32,317 nucleotides of DNA from Candidatus Galligastranaerophilus intestinavium. Its GTDB lineage: Bacteria; Cyanobacteriota; Vampirovibrionia; Gastranaerophilales; Gastranaerophilaceae. Of this stretch, positions 7,609-13,929 are shown one piece after another. The position numbers and the translations under genes are program-made. The stretch spans positions 1-32,317 of the forward strand of contig DVJQ01000018.1 of assembly GCA_018716625.1 (NCBI GenBank). The letters are read 5' to 3'. Position 1 is the stretch's first letter. The number at the start of each line of letters is the position of its first letter. The notes beneath the pieces were generated by a model that did not search any database, had not been told where the DNA came from, and saw nothing but the letters and a program-made list of their open reading frames with translations.

Positions 7609-7682
7609 TGTCCACGAGAGGATTCGAACCTCCGACATTCACCTTAGGAGGGTGACGTTCTATCCTGCTGAACTACGTGGAC
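7609..7682 (-). tRNA. tRNA-Arg (anticodon CCU)
   Basis: The minus strand folds into a full cloverleaf: acceptor GTCCACG/CGTGGAC, D-stem GTTC/GAAC, anticodon stem TCACC/GGTGA around loop CTCCTAA, and T-arm GGAGG-TTCGAAT-CCTCT. The anticodon CCU reads AGG arginine codons. CCA is not encoded; the discriminator base is A at 7609. The tRNA stands alone, and fragments of its 3' half are repeated just downstream. Confidence 0.95.
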
Positions 7683-7847
7683 ATGGTTTTTGAATGCACA
7701 TATAAGCACTACTCTAAATAATTATATACAATCAATAATAATATTCAAACTTTTACAAAAATTAATTTTTTTAAATAAAGGGAAAAATTTTACCCCTAGG
7801 GCTTTTTAGCCATTACTTAATTCAAATTACTCACGTATTTTTGGCAA

Positions 7848-7876
7848 TTGTCGAAACTATTTAAAGAGGATATTCT
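7848..7876 (+). promoter_or_regulatory. Probable promoter of the tail-like ORF trio
   Basis: TTGTCG at 7848-7853, a 17-nt spacer and TATTCT at 7871-7876 resemble a sigma70-type promoter. A transcript would start about 25 nt before the ATG at 7908, which has an AGAGGAG ribosome binding site. Confidence 0.45.
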
Positions 7877-7907
7877 TACATTTGTAAAAAACAAGAGAGG
7901 AGAAAAG

Positions 7908-8471
7908 ATGCCCTACGTTATACCGCATGTATTTAAAGCAGGTGAAAAAGCAATAGCCGAGCAGGTAAATACAAACTTTAACTATTTAAAACAATCTCTG
8001 GAACAACTAAATACTACACTTAGTTCTCAAATTTCAAACACACAGGAAACATTAAGCAAAGAAATTGAAACACTACAAACACAAGGCGACAGCACGATAG
8101 AACTTATTAATAACAGGGATACTATTTTAAGACTGGGAACAATTGTGACACCTGATCCGACTGAAGACGGGCAAATTCCAACGGCAGATGTTGAACTGAG
8201 CGCGGATAAAATCCACACTGCAGCAATTCTTGCAAATGCACAGATTGTTTTTCCGACTCTTGATGAAGATGAAACTTTTGTAAATATTCTTTTTGAATTT
8301 ACCATAAATTCAAGCTCAAGCCTTACCCTTCCCGCAAATGTCAGCTGGCAAATCGGCGAAGTGCCCGAGATTGTGGCAGACGGGGTGACAATAAATCGCT
8401 TAATCTTTGATACGACATCAGGGGGCGATAATTGGTGCGGCTACCATTCTTACTTAAATACGGTCGATTAG
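7908..8471 (+). CDS. Phage tail-fibre-like protein, N-terminal coiled coil
   Basis: The start at 7908 is set by GAGAGGAG 5-8 nt upstream. The protein has 187 residues. It opens PYVIPHVFKAGEKAIAEQVNTNF, a pattern common near the N-terminus of phage tail and baseplate fibre proteins. A coiled coil of about 45 residues (LEQLNTTLSSQISNTQETLS..) follows. The rest is a beta-rich, Ser/Thr-rich domain ending in a typical fibre-like SSSLTLPANVSWQIGE and GGDNWCGYHSYLN. No signal peptide is present. It is first of three closely spaced ORFs. The assignment is by composition and order, not by a recognised family. Confidence 0.55.
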   Translation: MPYVIPHVFKAGEKAIAEQVNTNFNYLKQSLEQLNTTLSSQISNTQETLSKEIETLQTQGDSTIELINNRDTILRLGTIVTPDPTEDGQIPTADVELSADKIHTAAILANAQIVFPTLDEDETFVNILFEFTINSSSSLTLPANVSWQIGEVPEIVADGVTINRLIFDTTSGGDNWCGYHSYLNTVD

Positions 8472-8481
8472 GGGTAAGGTT

Positions 8482-9081
8482 ATGAATAAGAAAATATTTG
8501 AGCTGATAAAATTTTCATCAATTAAAAAAGTATTCAGTGCTTTTGCGGCCGATAAATACGGCAGCTGGTCAAATTCAATGTCAGGTACAAATACTTCTCT
8601 CGGCGGAATATCTCAGGGCAGAATGGAGGGGATAGGGCTGTACATATGGAACTCGGGCTGGCAGCAGTACAGCATTCCTGTGTCACAAAGGACGATTGAT
8701 AATTTATGCAGGGCAAAAAGCATTGATTTTAACTTTAAATATTATTATACACACTGGGATACCTGGTATGTAAATAACAAGCAAATTTACGCACAAATAG
8801 GCTCAATAAGTATAAACAACGGAGGCGTATACATCCATAACGGCACAACAAATATACACTTTGCAAGCGTTGCCGAACAAAATGCATGGAACGCTATATC
8901 AATAAGGCAGAGCAAAATAATAATAAACAATATCGAGTACAATTATCCGCAAGGCTGCAGTTATTCCGATGCAAACAATAATCTGCTGTATTTTAAAATA
9001 CAGCTTACAGTTGATAAAGGAGGTTACGGCGCTCAGGTAAACTATGTTATCAATCTGTCAGACATCAGTGTTAAGTGGTAG
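8482..9081 (+). CDS. Beta-rich structural protein, phage tail-like
   Basis: The product has 199 residues with GGGGTAAGG before the ATG and starts 10 bp after the previous ORF. It is rich in Ser, Asn, Tyr, Trp and Ile, with strand-like repeats such as GGVYIHNGTTNIHFAS and few charged residues. This composition is common in tail-fibre receptor-binding or surface adhesin domains. The early YGSWSNSMSGTN segment is low in complexity. No catalytic motif was found. It sits between a coiled-coil fibre-like protein and a small tail-accessory-like protein. Confidence 0.5.
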   Translation: MNKKIFELIKFSSIKKVFSAFAADKYGSWSNSMSGTNTSLGGISQGRMEGIGLYIWNSGWQQYSIPVSQRTIDNLCRAKSIDFNFKYYYTHWDTWYVNNKQIYAQIGSISINNGGVYIHNGTTNIHFASVAEQNAWNAISIRQSKIIINNIEYNYPQGCSYSDANNNLLYFKIQLTVDKGGYGAQVNYVINLSDISVKW

Positions 9082-9102
9082 ATAAAGGAAGGATAAAACA
9101 AA

Positions 9103-9345
9103 ATGTATGCAAAATTAGAAAACAATGCGCTTAAATATGCTCCGCATTATTTAATCTTAAACAATAAAACGATTTTAAACCCGCAGGAAAATGACTACAT
9201 AAACGCAGGGTATAAAGAGGTAGTGTACGGGGATATGTCTCTTTGCGAGAGCGGCAAAATAATCGTTGAAAACTACTGTGAAGATGAGAACAAAATAACT
9301 GTAAATTACACTCTTGAAGATATACAAACTCAGGATGAAACATAG
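9103..9345 (+). CDS. Small acidic protein, tail accessory-like
   Basis: The product has 80 residues with AAGGAAGG about 9 nt before the ATG. It opens MYAKLENNALKYAPHYL, followed by ILNPQENDYINAGYKEVVYG. Short proteins that begin in this manner ('kL.NG.I.yAP..l...') are often the last gene of tail-fibre modules. No membrane segment and no cysteine cluster are seen. A rho-independent terminator follows 40 bp downstream, so the trio ends here. Confidence 0.55.
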   Translation: MYAKLENNALKYAPHYLILNNKTILNPQENDYINAGYKEVVYGDMSLCESGKIIVENYCEDENKITVNYTLEDIQTQDET

Positions 9346-9384
9346 CTATACAAAACACACCATTCTCCCTGTAATTTCTTTCCT

Positions 9385-9417
9385 CCCCTTTTGAATAAAA
9401 AAAGGGGTTTTATTATT
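9385..9417 (+). terminator. Rho-independent terminator after the tail-like trio
   Basis: CCCCTTTT (9385-9392) pairs with AAAAGGGG (9400-9407) around a 7-nt loop, followed by TTTTATTATT. Confidence 0.85.
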
Positions 9418-9445
9418 CGACAAGTAAAAAAACATATGTTAGAAT
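9417..9445 (+). promoter_or_regulatory. Strong promoter for the 6S RNA candidate
   Basis: TCGACA (9417-9422) and TAGAAT (9440-9445) are separated by exactly 17 nt. This predicts a start at about 9452, just before the 5' arm of the closing stem. Confidence 0.6.
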
Positions 9446-9451
9446 TATATT

Positions 9452-9633
9452 AACCCAATACGGGCGCTAATTTTGTTCCTACATTTTTATAAATAGGGAG
9501 AGCAGGCTCTTTTAAAAGATAATTGAAGTATACCTTGTGCTAATAAGCATTTTAAGGAAACGGATTTATCGAGGCGCTCACCCACCTGCGTTGGATTTCG
9601 CGGGTAACAAAATCCGTCCGTATTTGGGTTTTT
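9452..9633 (+). ncRNA. ssrS: Candidate 6S RNA
   Basis: About 180 nt without a gene fold into one long rod. The closing stem pairs 9454-9466 with 9615-9628, then 9470-9479 with 9603-9613. A central bubble follows on the 5' side (CCTACATTTTTATAAATA). On the 3' side a small hairpin ACCTGCG/CGCGGGT (9584-9590/9599-9605) faces it. The upper stem starts with GGGAGAGC (9496-9503) against GCTCACCC (9576-9583). T5 follows at 9629-9633. A closed rod, an open central bubble with a 3'-side hairpin, this length and a strong own promoter are the hallmarks of 6S RNA. In the family it binds RNA polymerase by mimicking an open promoter. No covariance search was run. Confidence 0.65.
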
Positions 9634-9651
9634 ATATGGCAGGAAATTACA

Positions 9652-10788
9652 ATGAGGAAGTTTTTATTATTTATTTTACTGTTTGCAAGTCTTACAAACA
9701 CTTGCTATGCACAAGGTAAAATAAATTTCATATACATAAACGGTTCTAACACAAACGACGAAAAGCAGAAAAACTGGTTTTTTAGCGGTGTGGAAAAATT
9801 TCATCCAATATTTGTAAAAAAAATACTCGGTGATGATTTTATGTCAAAAAACCTTGCCCAAGAGGGAAAATACACAATTTCAAATGAACCGAACTATCTT
9901 TTTTGGGGAGATTTGACAAAATATGAAATTGAAAGACTGAATAAAGACATCAACATATTGAAGCGCACAAGTCCAAGGCTTGCACAATTTACAAGACGTT
10001 TTATTTCGATGTGCTTTCATGATGCAATTTGGATTTCCAAATTTCCAAATATGATGCCTGTTTTAGATATGCTGCAAGAACAAATTCTTGAAGCCGACAA
10101 AAATGGGGATAAAGTAGTTCTTATGGGCTATAGCGCAGGAACTTTTGTAACGTATCAGTATTTTTTAACAAAATTACCTGTTATAGAAATTAAAAAGATA
10201 GTAGAGCAACTAAATGTCACAGGCAAACAAGATGAATTCGATAAAAGCACAAAATGCAAAAACACTTGTCTGGACGCACTTTTTAGGGCTGACATTTTAA
10301 CATACAACCTAACAGGCAGACTTGTTGCAAATCCCAACGACAATTTATTAAAACAAGGTCTTGCTAATATAGACAACTATACGGATAAATATTGCGCCCC
10401 AAAAGACACCATAAAAGGGGTGGTCAACTATGCAAGTCCGATTGCACTTTTTTACTCGGATTTAGCAGACCCAAAATATAAAACAGAACAAATAAGCACG
10501 CTTGCTTATAAATATTTGATTGAAAATAACATATTTTTCCTAAACGTAAACTACGCAGACGACCCTCTTGGCATACCTGTTTCAAAAAATTTAACTTTTG
10601 AAGAAACAAAAAACATCACAAACTTGCCTATAGCAAAAGGGGGCGGATTTTACTACGACAAATCAGATATAGCCTCCCCAAGACCCTTTTTCCTTGCTCA
10701 TACTTCATACTGGGCAACAGCAAAAAAATTCTCAGACACTATAATTAAAGCTTACAACGAAGGGTACAGCTATTTTTACAATTATTAA
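9652..10788 (+). CDS. Secreted alpha/beta-hydrolase-like protein
   Basis: A signal peptide (MRKFLLFILLFASLTNTCYAQ) is followed by 355 residues. GYSAG in KVVLMGYSAGTFVTYQYF is a nucleophile elbow (GxSxG), preceded by strand VVLMG and followed by a helix. NFIYINGSN near the mature N-terminus could form the oxyanion region. A late His in LAHTSYWAT is a candidate catalytic base. The enzyme would act outside the cytoplasm on an ester or lipid; no lid or subfamily can be named. The start has AGGA 8-10 nt upstream. It begins 19 bp after the 6S candidate, so some read-through from that promoter may reach it. Confidence 0.65.
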   Translation: MRKFLLFILLFASLTNTCYAQGKINFIYINGSNTNDEKQKNWFFSGVEKFHPIFVKKILGDDFMSKNLAQEGKYTISNEPNYLFWGDLTKYEIERLNKDINILKRTSPRLAQFTRRFISMCFHDAIWISKFPNMMPVLDMLQEQILEADKNGDKVVLMGYSAGTFVTYQYFLTKLPVIEIKKIVEQLNVTGKQDEFDKSTKCKNTCLDALFRADILTYNLTGRLVANPNDNLLKQGLANIDNYTDKYCAPKDTIKGVVNYASPIALFYSDLADPKYKTEQISTLAYKYLIENNIFFLNVNYADDPLGIPVSKNLTFEETKNITNLPIAKGGGFYYDKSDIASPRPFFLAHTSYWATAKKFSDTIIKAYNEGYSYFYNY

Positions 10789-10820
10789 CTCGAGCAAAAA
10801 GTTATCCGGTTATTTTTTAC

Positions 10821-10926
10821 TTGACAATTATATTGTTATATTATAAATTATATTTATAATAAATTACTATTAACTTTTTGATAAACCAAAAACACATTAC
10901 CGGAGCATATTTTTTTGCTCCTTTTT
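10821..10926 (+). promoter_or_regulatory. Promoter-like element followed by a terminator (possible short RNA)
   Basis: TTGACA at 10821-10826 is a perfect -35 box, with AT-rich -10 candidates (TAAATT at 10844, spacer 17; TATAAA at 10842, spacer 15). GGAGCA/TGCTCC (10902-10907/10916-10921) with T5 at 10922-10926 forms a terminator. Between them are about 50 nt with no ORF. The hairpin may just terminate the hydrolase gene; the promoter would make a 70-nt RNA. Confidence 0.35.
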
Positions 10927-10935
10927 ATATTTATG

Positions 10936-10960
10936 AAAAAACCCTGCCTTTTGGCAGGGT
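10936..10960 (-). terminator. Rho-independent terminator of the 10985-11783 pair
   Basis: ACCCTGCC/GGCAGGGT form an 8-bp stem with a 4-nt loop, followed on the minus strand by TTTTT. It lies just after the 3' end of the HEAT-like gene. Confidence 0.85.
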
Positions 10961-10984
10961 TTATAGGTTAAAGAAAGTCTGTTT

Positions 10985-11347
10985 TTATGAACTGAAAGAC
11001 ATAAGTGCTTTTACTGAACGAGCAGTGTCTTGAACTTCTTTTTCAGAGTGCATATTAATTGTATCTTCTAAAATTTTGATAGCTTCCGTTTTATCTTTAA
11101 GAGCAAGGAGTTCATTAATAGCAGTCATTGCAACTCTTGCAGATAAGTCATTAATTCCTTTTCCTTTGTTTACAATAACTGTTTCGAGAGATTTGTGAGT
11201 GTTCTTTTTTATAAGAGCTTTACTTGTCATTTCACGAATTTCATCAATCGGGCAATTTGTACCCAATTCATCCAAAACTCTGATTGAATCTTCATCATTG
11301 TGACGAGCAAGTGCTTCAATAATGTTCTTAATTCTGCGGTTGTTCAT
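10985..11347 (-). CDS. Helical-repeat (HEAT-like) small protein
   Basis: The start at MNNRRIKN is fixed by GGGGGTG 5-6 nt upstream; a longer reading reaches into the previous gene. The 120 residues are almost wholly helical with a repeating pattern: NIIEALARHNDEDSIRVLDELG, VAMTAINELLALKD, EAIKILEDTI. This resembles HEAT/ARM-type repeats used in protein binding. It starts 1 nt after the stop of the preceding gene, so translation is coupled. A strong terminator follows. No named family is recognised. Confidence 0.65.
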   Translation of the reverse strand: MNNRRIKNIIEALARHNDEDSIRVLDELGTNCPIDEIREMTSKALIKKNTHKSLETVIVNKGKGINDLSARVAMTAINELLALKDKTEAIKILEDTINMHSEKEVQDTARSVKALMSFSS

Positions 11348-11348
11348 T

Positions 11349-11783
11349 TTACACCCCCAATTCATTACGTAACATACTCTCAAGTTCTGCTACAGGTTGC
11401 TTTTGCAGTCTTGAAACGTTATATTTGAAAACATCAAACTCAACATTTGTATTATTTAACATATCAATTGTATTTTTTGCACTGTCTTTTATTTTTTTGC
11501 CAAATGAAATTGCAGCGCTTTTCATCGAATTAAATTTATTTATTGTTCCGACCCATGCACTTGCAAGAAGCTTTGTACCTGACGCAAGTCTGTCCTTAAT
11601 TGCAGGTTTTTGAGCTGCAGTGCTTGATTCGAAGACATCACTTTGCAAAAGGACGCCTTTAAATGTGATTCCAAAAGGATTTGTGTGTAAATTTTGTGAA
11701 TCTTCACTCTTTTTTAATCTGTTGGCTTTAAAATCATTAAAAGCCTTTGCGACACTCGCTCTTAAGGGGGAAATTTTTTGCAT
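11349..11783 (-). CDS. Lineage-type hypothetical with NPFGITFKG motif
   Basis: The product has 144 residues with GAGAGG 5-6 nt before the ATG. It begins MQKISPLRASVAKAFN, then a linker, then NPFGITFKGVLLQSDVFES, then Lys/Ala/Ser-rich helices. I recall this 'NPF..sFKG..L..DVFE' block from several small proteins of Gastranaerophilales; the role is unknown. The protein lacks a signal peptide and cysteines. It is coupled to the HEAT-like protein downstream, which suggests that the two products interact. Confidence 0.6.
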   Translation of the reverse strand: MQKISPLRASVAKAFNDFKANRLKKSEDSQNLHTNPFGITFKGVLLQSDVFESSTAAQKPAIKDRLASGTKLLASAWVGTINKFNSMKSAAISFGKKIKDSAKNTIDMLNNTNVEFDVFKYNVSRLQKQPVAELESMLRNELGV

Positions 11784-11863
11784 AACAGCCTCTCTTATTC
11801 TCTAACTCCTGTAAGACGAGGTTAGCACACATTATTTTTTAAAAAATCATCCTTTTGCAGTAA

Positions 11864-12388
11864 TTAAATCCTAAAACACCCTATTGCTTTCTGTTCGTCC
11901 GCTTCCCAGATAATTACCCAACAGGAATTTTTATCATCAAAATACATTTTAATATCATTAAATACAATATCTTTTGGATTTTCGCCACGCCTGTATTTAT
12001 ATGCGTCTTTTTTTGCTTCTTTTGCTTCTTTTTTCATCTTTTTTGCAATCTCTTTATCCGAGAGATTCTGTTTAACCTCTTTTTTCTTATATGACTCGTA
12101 AAAAACTACGGGTACTTTTGCCTTAATCACACCTGATTGCACAAAGAGTAAAAAATCTTTATTTTCGCTTATTCTTATCTCATAAAAGCCTTTTTTTAAG
12201 CCCTTCCCGCTATCGTCGATAATGTTATCCTCAAGCGCTAAAATAGGGTACTTACTGGACGGAGGCCCATTGTTATATGAGGGTTTTTGCCACTCTTTTT
12301 CACCGCTAAGCGTACCCTTATAAGGGCGAAGCTGGTCAATTGCGGGTCCGTAAGGATTCATTGGTGTGTCATAAGAAGCTAAAAGCAT
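11864..12388 (-). CDS. Hypothetical protein, 174 residues, probably from a leaderless mRNA
   Basis: No family is recognised. The N-terminus (MNPYGPAIDQLRPYKGTLSG) is Pro/Gly-rich. The middle, KKGFYEIRISENKDFLLFVQSG, resembles a small beta-sandwich domain. A Lys/Ala-rich helix (IAKKMKKEAKEAKKDAYKYRR) follows, and the protein ends in a beta-strand region. No Shine-Dalgarno sequence precedes the ATG. Instead TGCTATAAT ends exactly 6 nt before it, so transcription should begin at the A of ATG. A second in-frame ATG 27 nt later also lacks a binding site. Confidence 0.55.
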   Translation of the reverse strand: MLLASYDTPMNPYGPAIDQLRPYKGTLSGEKEWQKPSYNNGPPSSKYPILALEDNIIDDSGKGLKKGFYEIRISENKDFLLFVQSGVIKAKVPVVFYESYKKKEVKQNLSDKEIAKKMKKEAKEAKKDAYKYRRGENPKDIVFNDIKMYFDDKNSCWVIIWEADEQKAIGCFRI

Positions 12389-12394
12389 TGTTTG

Positions 12395-12403
12395 ATTATA
12401 GCA
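12395..12403 (-). promoter_or_regulatory. Extended -10 promoter, leaderless start of the 174-residue gene
   Basis: On the minus strand TGCTATAAT lies directly before a 6-nt gap and the ATG at 12388. It is a TGn-extended -10 with a perfect TATAAT, which removes the need for a -35 box; none is clear. Confidence 0.55.
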
Positions 12404-12451
12404 TTTAGGACAGTAAATAAAATACTTAAAAAAAATTATTTATATCAACAC

Positions 12452-12490
12452 ATATATAGGGTAGATTTACAACAAATCTACCCTATATAT
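12452..12490 (-). terminator. 17-bp perfect hairpin after hup
   Basis: ATATATAGGGTAGATTT (12452-12468) and its exact complement (12474-12490) flank the 5-nt loop ACAAC. It lies 16 bp after the HU stop. No U-tract follows directly on the minus strand, so it may act as an mRNA-protecting 3' hairpin as well as, or instead of, a terminator. Confidence 0.55.
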
Positions 12491-12505
12491 TCTTTTGTCA
12501 AAAAA

Positions 12506-12784
12506 CTATTTCTTGTTAACAAGCTCTTTGAATTTTTTACCAGCAGAAAATGCGGGAACAGTTTTAGCTGCGATTTTAATTTCTTTACCTGTTTGAGGGT
12601 TACGACCTGTTCTTGCAGCTCTTTTTCTTGCTTCAAACGTACCAAAGCCTACTAAAGTAACTTTTTCGCCTTTAGAAACACTTTTTTGTACAGTTTCAAC
12701 AAAACCGTTTAAAATTTCAGCAGCTTCTTTTTGAGTAACTTTTGCTTTTTTTGCAATTTCTTGTACTAATTCTTCTTTGTTCAT
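12506..12784 (-). CDS. hup: HU family DNA-binding protein
   Basis: The product has 92 residues, the usual length, with the whole family pattern: MNKEELVQEIAKKAKVTQKEA, then the GFGTFE turn, and the arm RKRAARTGRNPQTGKEIKI ending in VPAFSAGKKFKELVN. It is a homodimeric nucleoid protein that bends DNA by inserting a Pro of the beta-arm (RNPQTG). AAGGAG lies 8 nt before the ATG. A strong TTGCCA-17-TATAAT promoter is upstream and a perfect hairpin is downstream, so it should be a highly expressed single gene. Confidence 0.97.
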   Translation of the reverse strand: MNKEELVQEIAKKAKVTQKEAAEILNGFVETVQKSVSKGEKVTLVGFGTFEARKRAARTGRNPQTGKEIKIAAKTVPAFSAGKKFKELVNKK

Positions 12785-12811
12785 TGTGAACTCCTTCCTT
12801 TATTATATGAG

Positions 12812-12840
12812 ATTATATAAGGCTTTTTGACATGTGGCAA
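12812..12840 (-). promoter_or_regulatory. Promoter of hup
   Basis: On the minus strand TTGCCA (12840-12835), a 17-nt spacer and TATAAT (12817-12812) form a near-consensus sigma70-type promoter. A second TATAAT lies closer to the gene. Confidence 0.65.
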
Positions 12841-12889
12841 GTACTTTTTTAAATTTTTACTACATTTTATGCAAATTTATTCAAATATT

Positions 12890-12898
12890 TGATATAAT
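12890..12898 (+). promoter_or_regulatory. Extended -10 promoter, leaderless start of the RWYDK-repeat gene
   Basis: TGATATAAT ends 6 nt before the ATG at 12905; transcription should begin at the start codon. No Shine-Dalgarno sequence is present. Confidence 0.55.
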
Positions 12899-12904
12899 AA
12901 AGAT

Positions 12905-13228
12905 ATGAAAAAATATATAAGATGGTATGATAAAGACAAGTATTTAAGCGCTTTTATGCAGTTGTTAGAGGATTTAGACCCCGAAGTACAATGCGAGGTC
13001 GCAGTTGATATAATCTTAAAAGTACCAAAAATTGTCGAAAAAGATTACGAAAAGTTTGTAAAGATTATTGCAGACTATAACCCCAGAGAATACAAAAGAT
13101 GGTACGACAAAAATCCAAACCTCCATGCAGCTGTTGAAGCACTCAGAGATTTGACCGAACAGCAACGTGAGGACCTTATTAACCAAATTTCGGACATTGT
13201 CTTAAGACACACGAAAGAACAAATATGA
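12905..13228 (+). CDS. Small protein with an internal RWYDK duplication
   Basis: The product has 107 residues made of two similar halves. YIRWYDKDKYLSAFMQLLED is followed by a helix, and YKRWYDKNPNLHAAVEALRD is followed by a related helix. Each half begins with [KI]RWYDK and a run of helical residues ending in an Ile/Val/Asp-rich segment. The protein is charged and cytoplasmic. It has no ribosome binding site and looks leaderless. The stop overlaps the dehydrogenase start by 4 bp (ATGA), so the two are coupled. No family is recognised with confidence. Confidence 0.6.
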   Translation: MKKYIRWYDKDKYLSAFMQLLEDLDPEVQCEVAVDIILKVPKIVEKDYEKFVKIIADYNPREYKRWYDKNPNLHAAVEALRDLTEQQREDLINQISDIVLRHTKEQI

Positions 13229-13929
13229 GCGGCAAAAACGTCCTTTTAACAGGCTCTACAAAAGGCATTGGTCTTGCCATATACAATGAACTAAAATCAA
13301 GCGGTTACAGAGTTTTTGGCTGCAGCAGAGCAAATATTGAACAAAAAGACTACCTGAGAGTTGATTTAACAGACACAAAAAACGCTGAAATACTCTACAG
13401 TGCAGCAAAAGAAGCTATGGGCAATATTGATATTTTAATCAATAACGTAGGTATATATTTATATACACCAATAGAAAAAACAAGTGCCGATGAACTAAAA
13501 AGGCTTGTCAATCTTAATTTTATTACGCCGCAGCTTTTATGCAGCTACGTTGCAACCGATATGAAAAAAAACAAATGGGGCAGAATAATAAATATCGGTT
13601 CAATATCGGGAGCTGTAGGCGAGGCAAATGCAAGCGCTTATGCTGCAACAAAATCTGGTCTTAGCGGGCTTACAAAATCACTGGCACTTGAGCTTGCACA
13701 ATACAACGTTACGGTAAATCAGATAAACCCCGGCTGGGTTGATACAAATTTATCAAATGAAGCACTAAGCGAGGAAGAAAAACTGGAAACACTTGATGTA
13801 ATCCCGCAAAGACGCTTTATAGAACCAAAAGAAATTGCAAAACTTTGCACTTATCTTATATCTGACGATGCCAAAGGTCTTAGCGGGCAATCTATAAACC
13901 TCTGTGCCGGTCTGAGTTGCGGTGCTTAA
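13225..13929 (+). CDS. Short-chain dehydrogenase/reductase (FabG-like)
   Basis: A classical SDR of 234 residues. The cofactor loop TGSTKGIG is at 9-16, NNVG follows strand 4, and the catalytic Ser-Tyr-Lys set is in GSISG, Y139 and K143. PGWVDTNL is the usual post-catalytic turn. There is an NRS-type NNVGIYLYTP after the NNxG motif. The substrate is unknown; 3-oxoacyl-ACP reductase or a sugar or quinone reductase are possible. It follows the RWYDK-repeat protein with a 4-bp overlap and shares its stop TTAA with the convergent gene. Confidence 0.9.
   Translation: MSGKNVLLTGSTKGIGLAIYNELKSSGYRVFGCSRANIEQKDYLRVDLTDTKNAEILYSAAKEAMGNIDILINNVGIYLYTPIEKTSADELKRLVNLNFITPQLLCSYVATDMKKNKWGRIINIGSISGAVGEANASAYAATKSGLSGLTKSLALELAQYNVTVNQINPGWVDTNLSNEALSEEEKLETLDVIPQRRFIEPKEIAKLCTYLISDDAKGLSGQSINLCAGLSCGA

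Noticed and set aside
11821-11863. Extra gene between the 11349 and 11864 genes
   Set aside because: The gap is too short and has no start with a binding site; it is likely promoter DNA.
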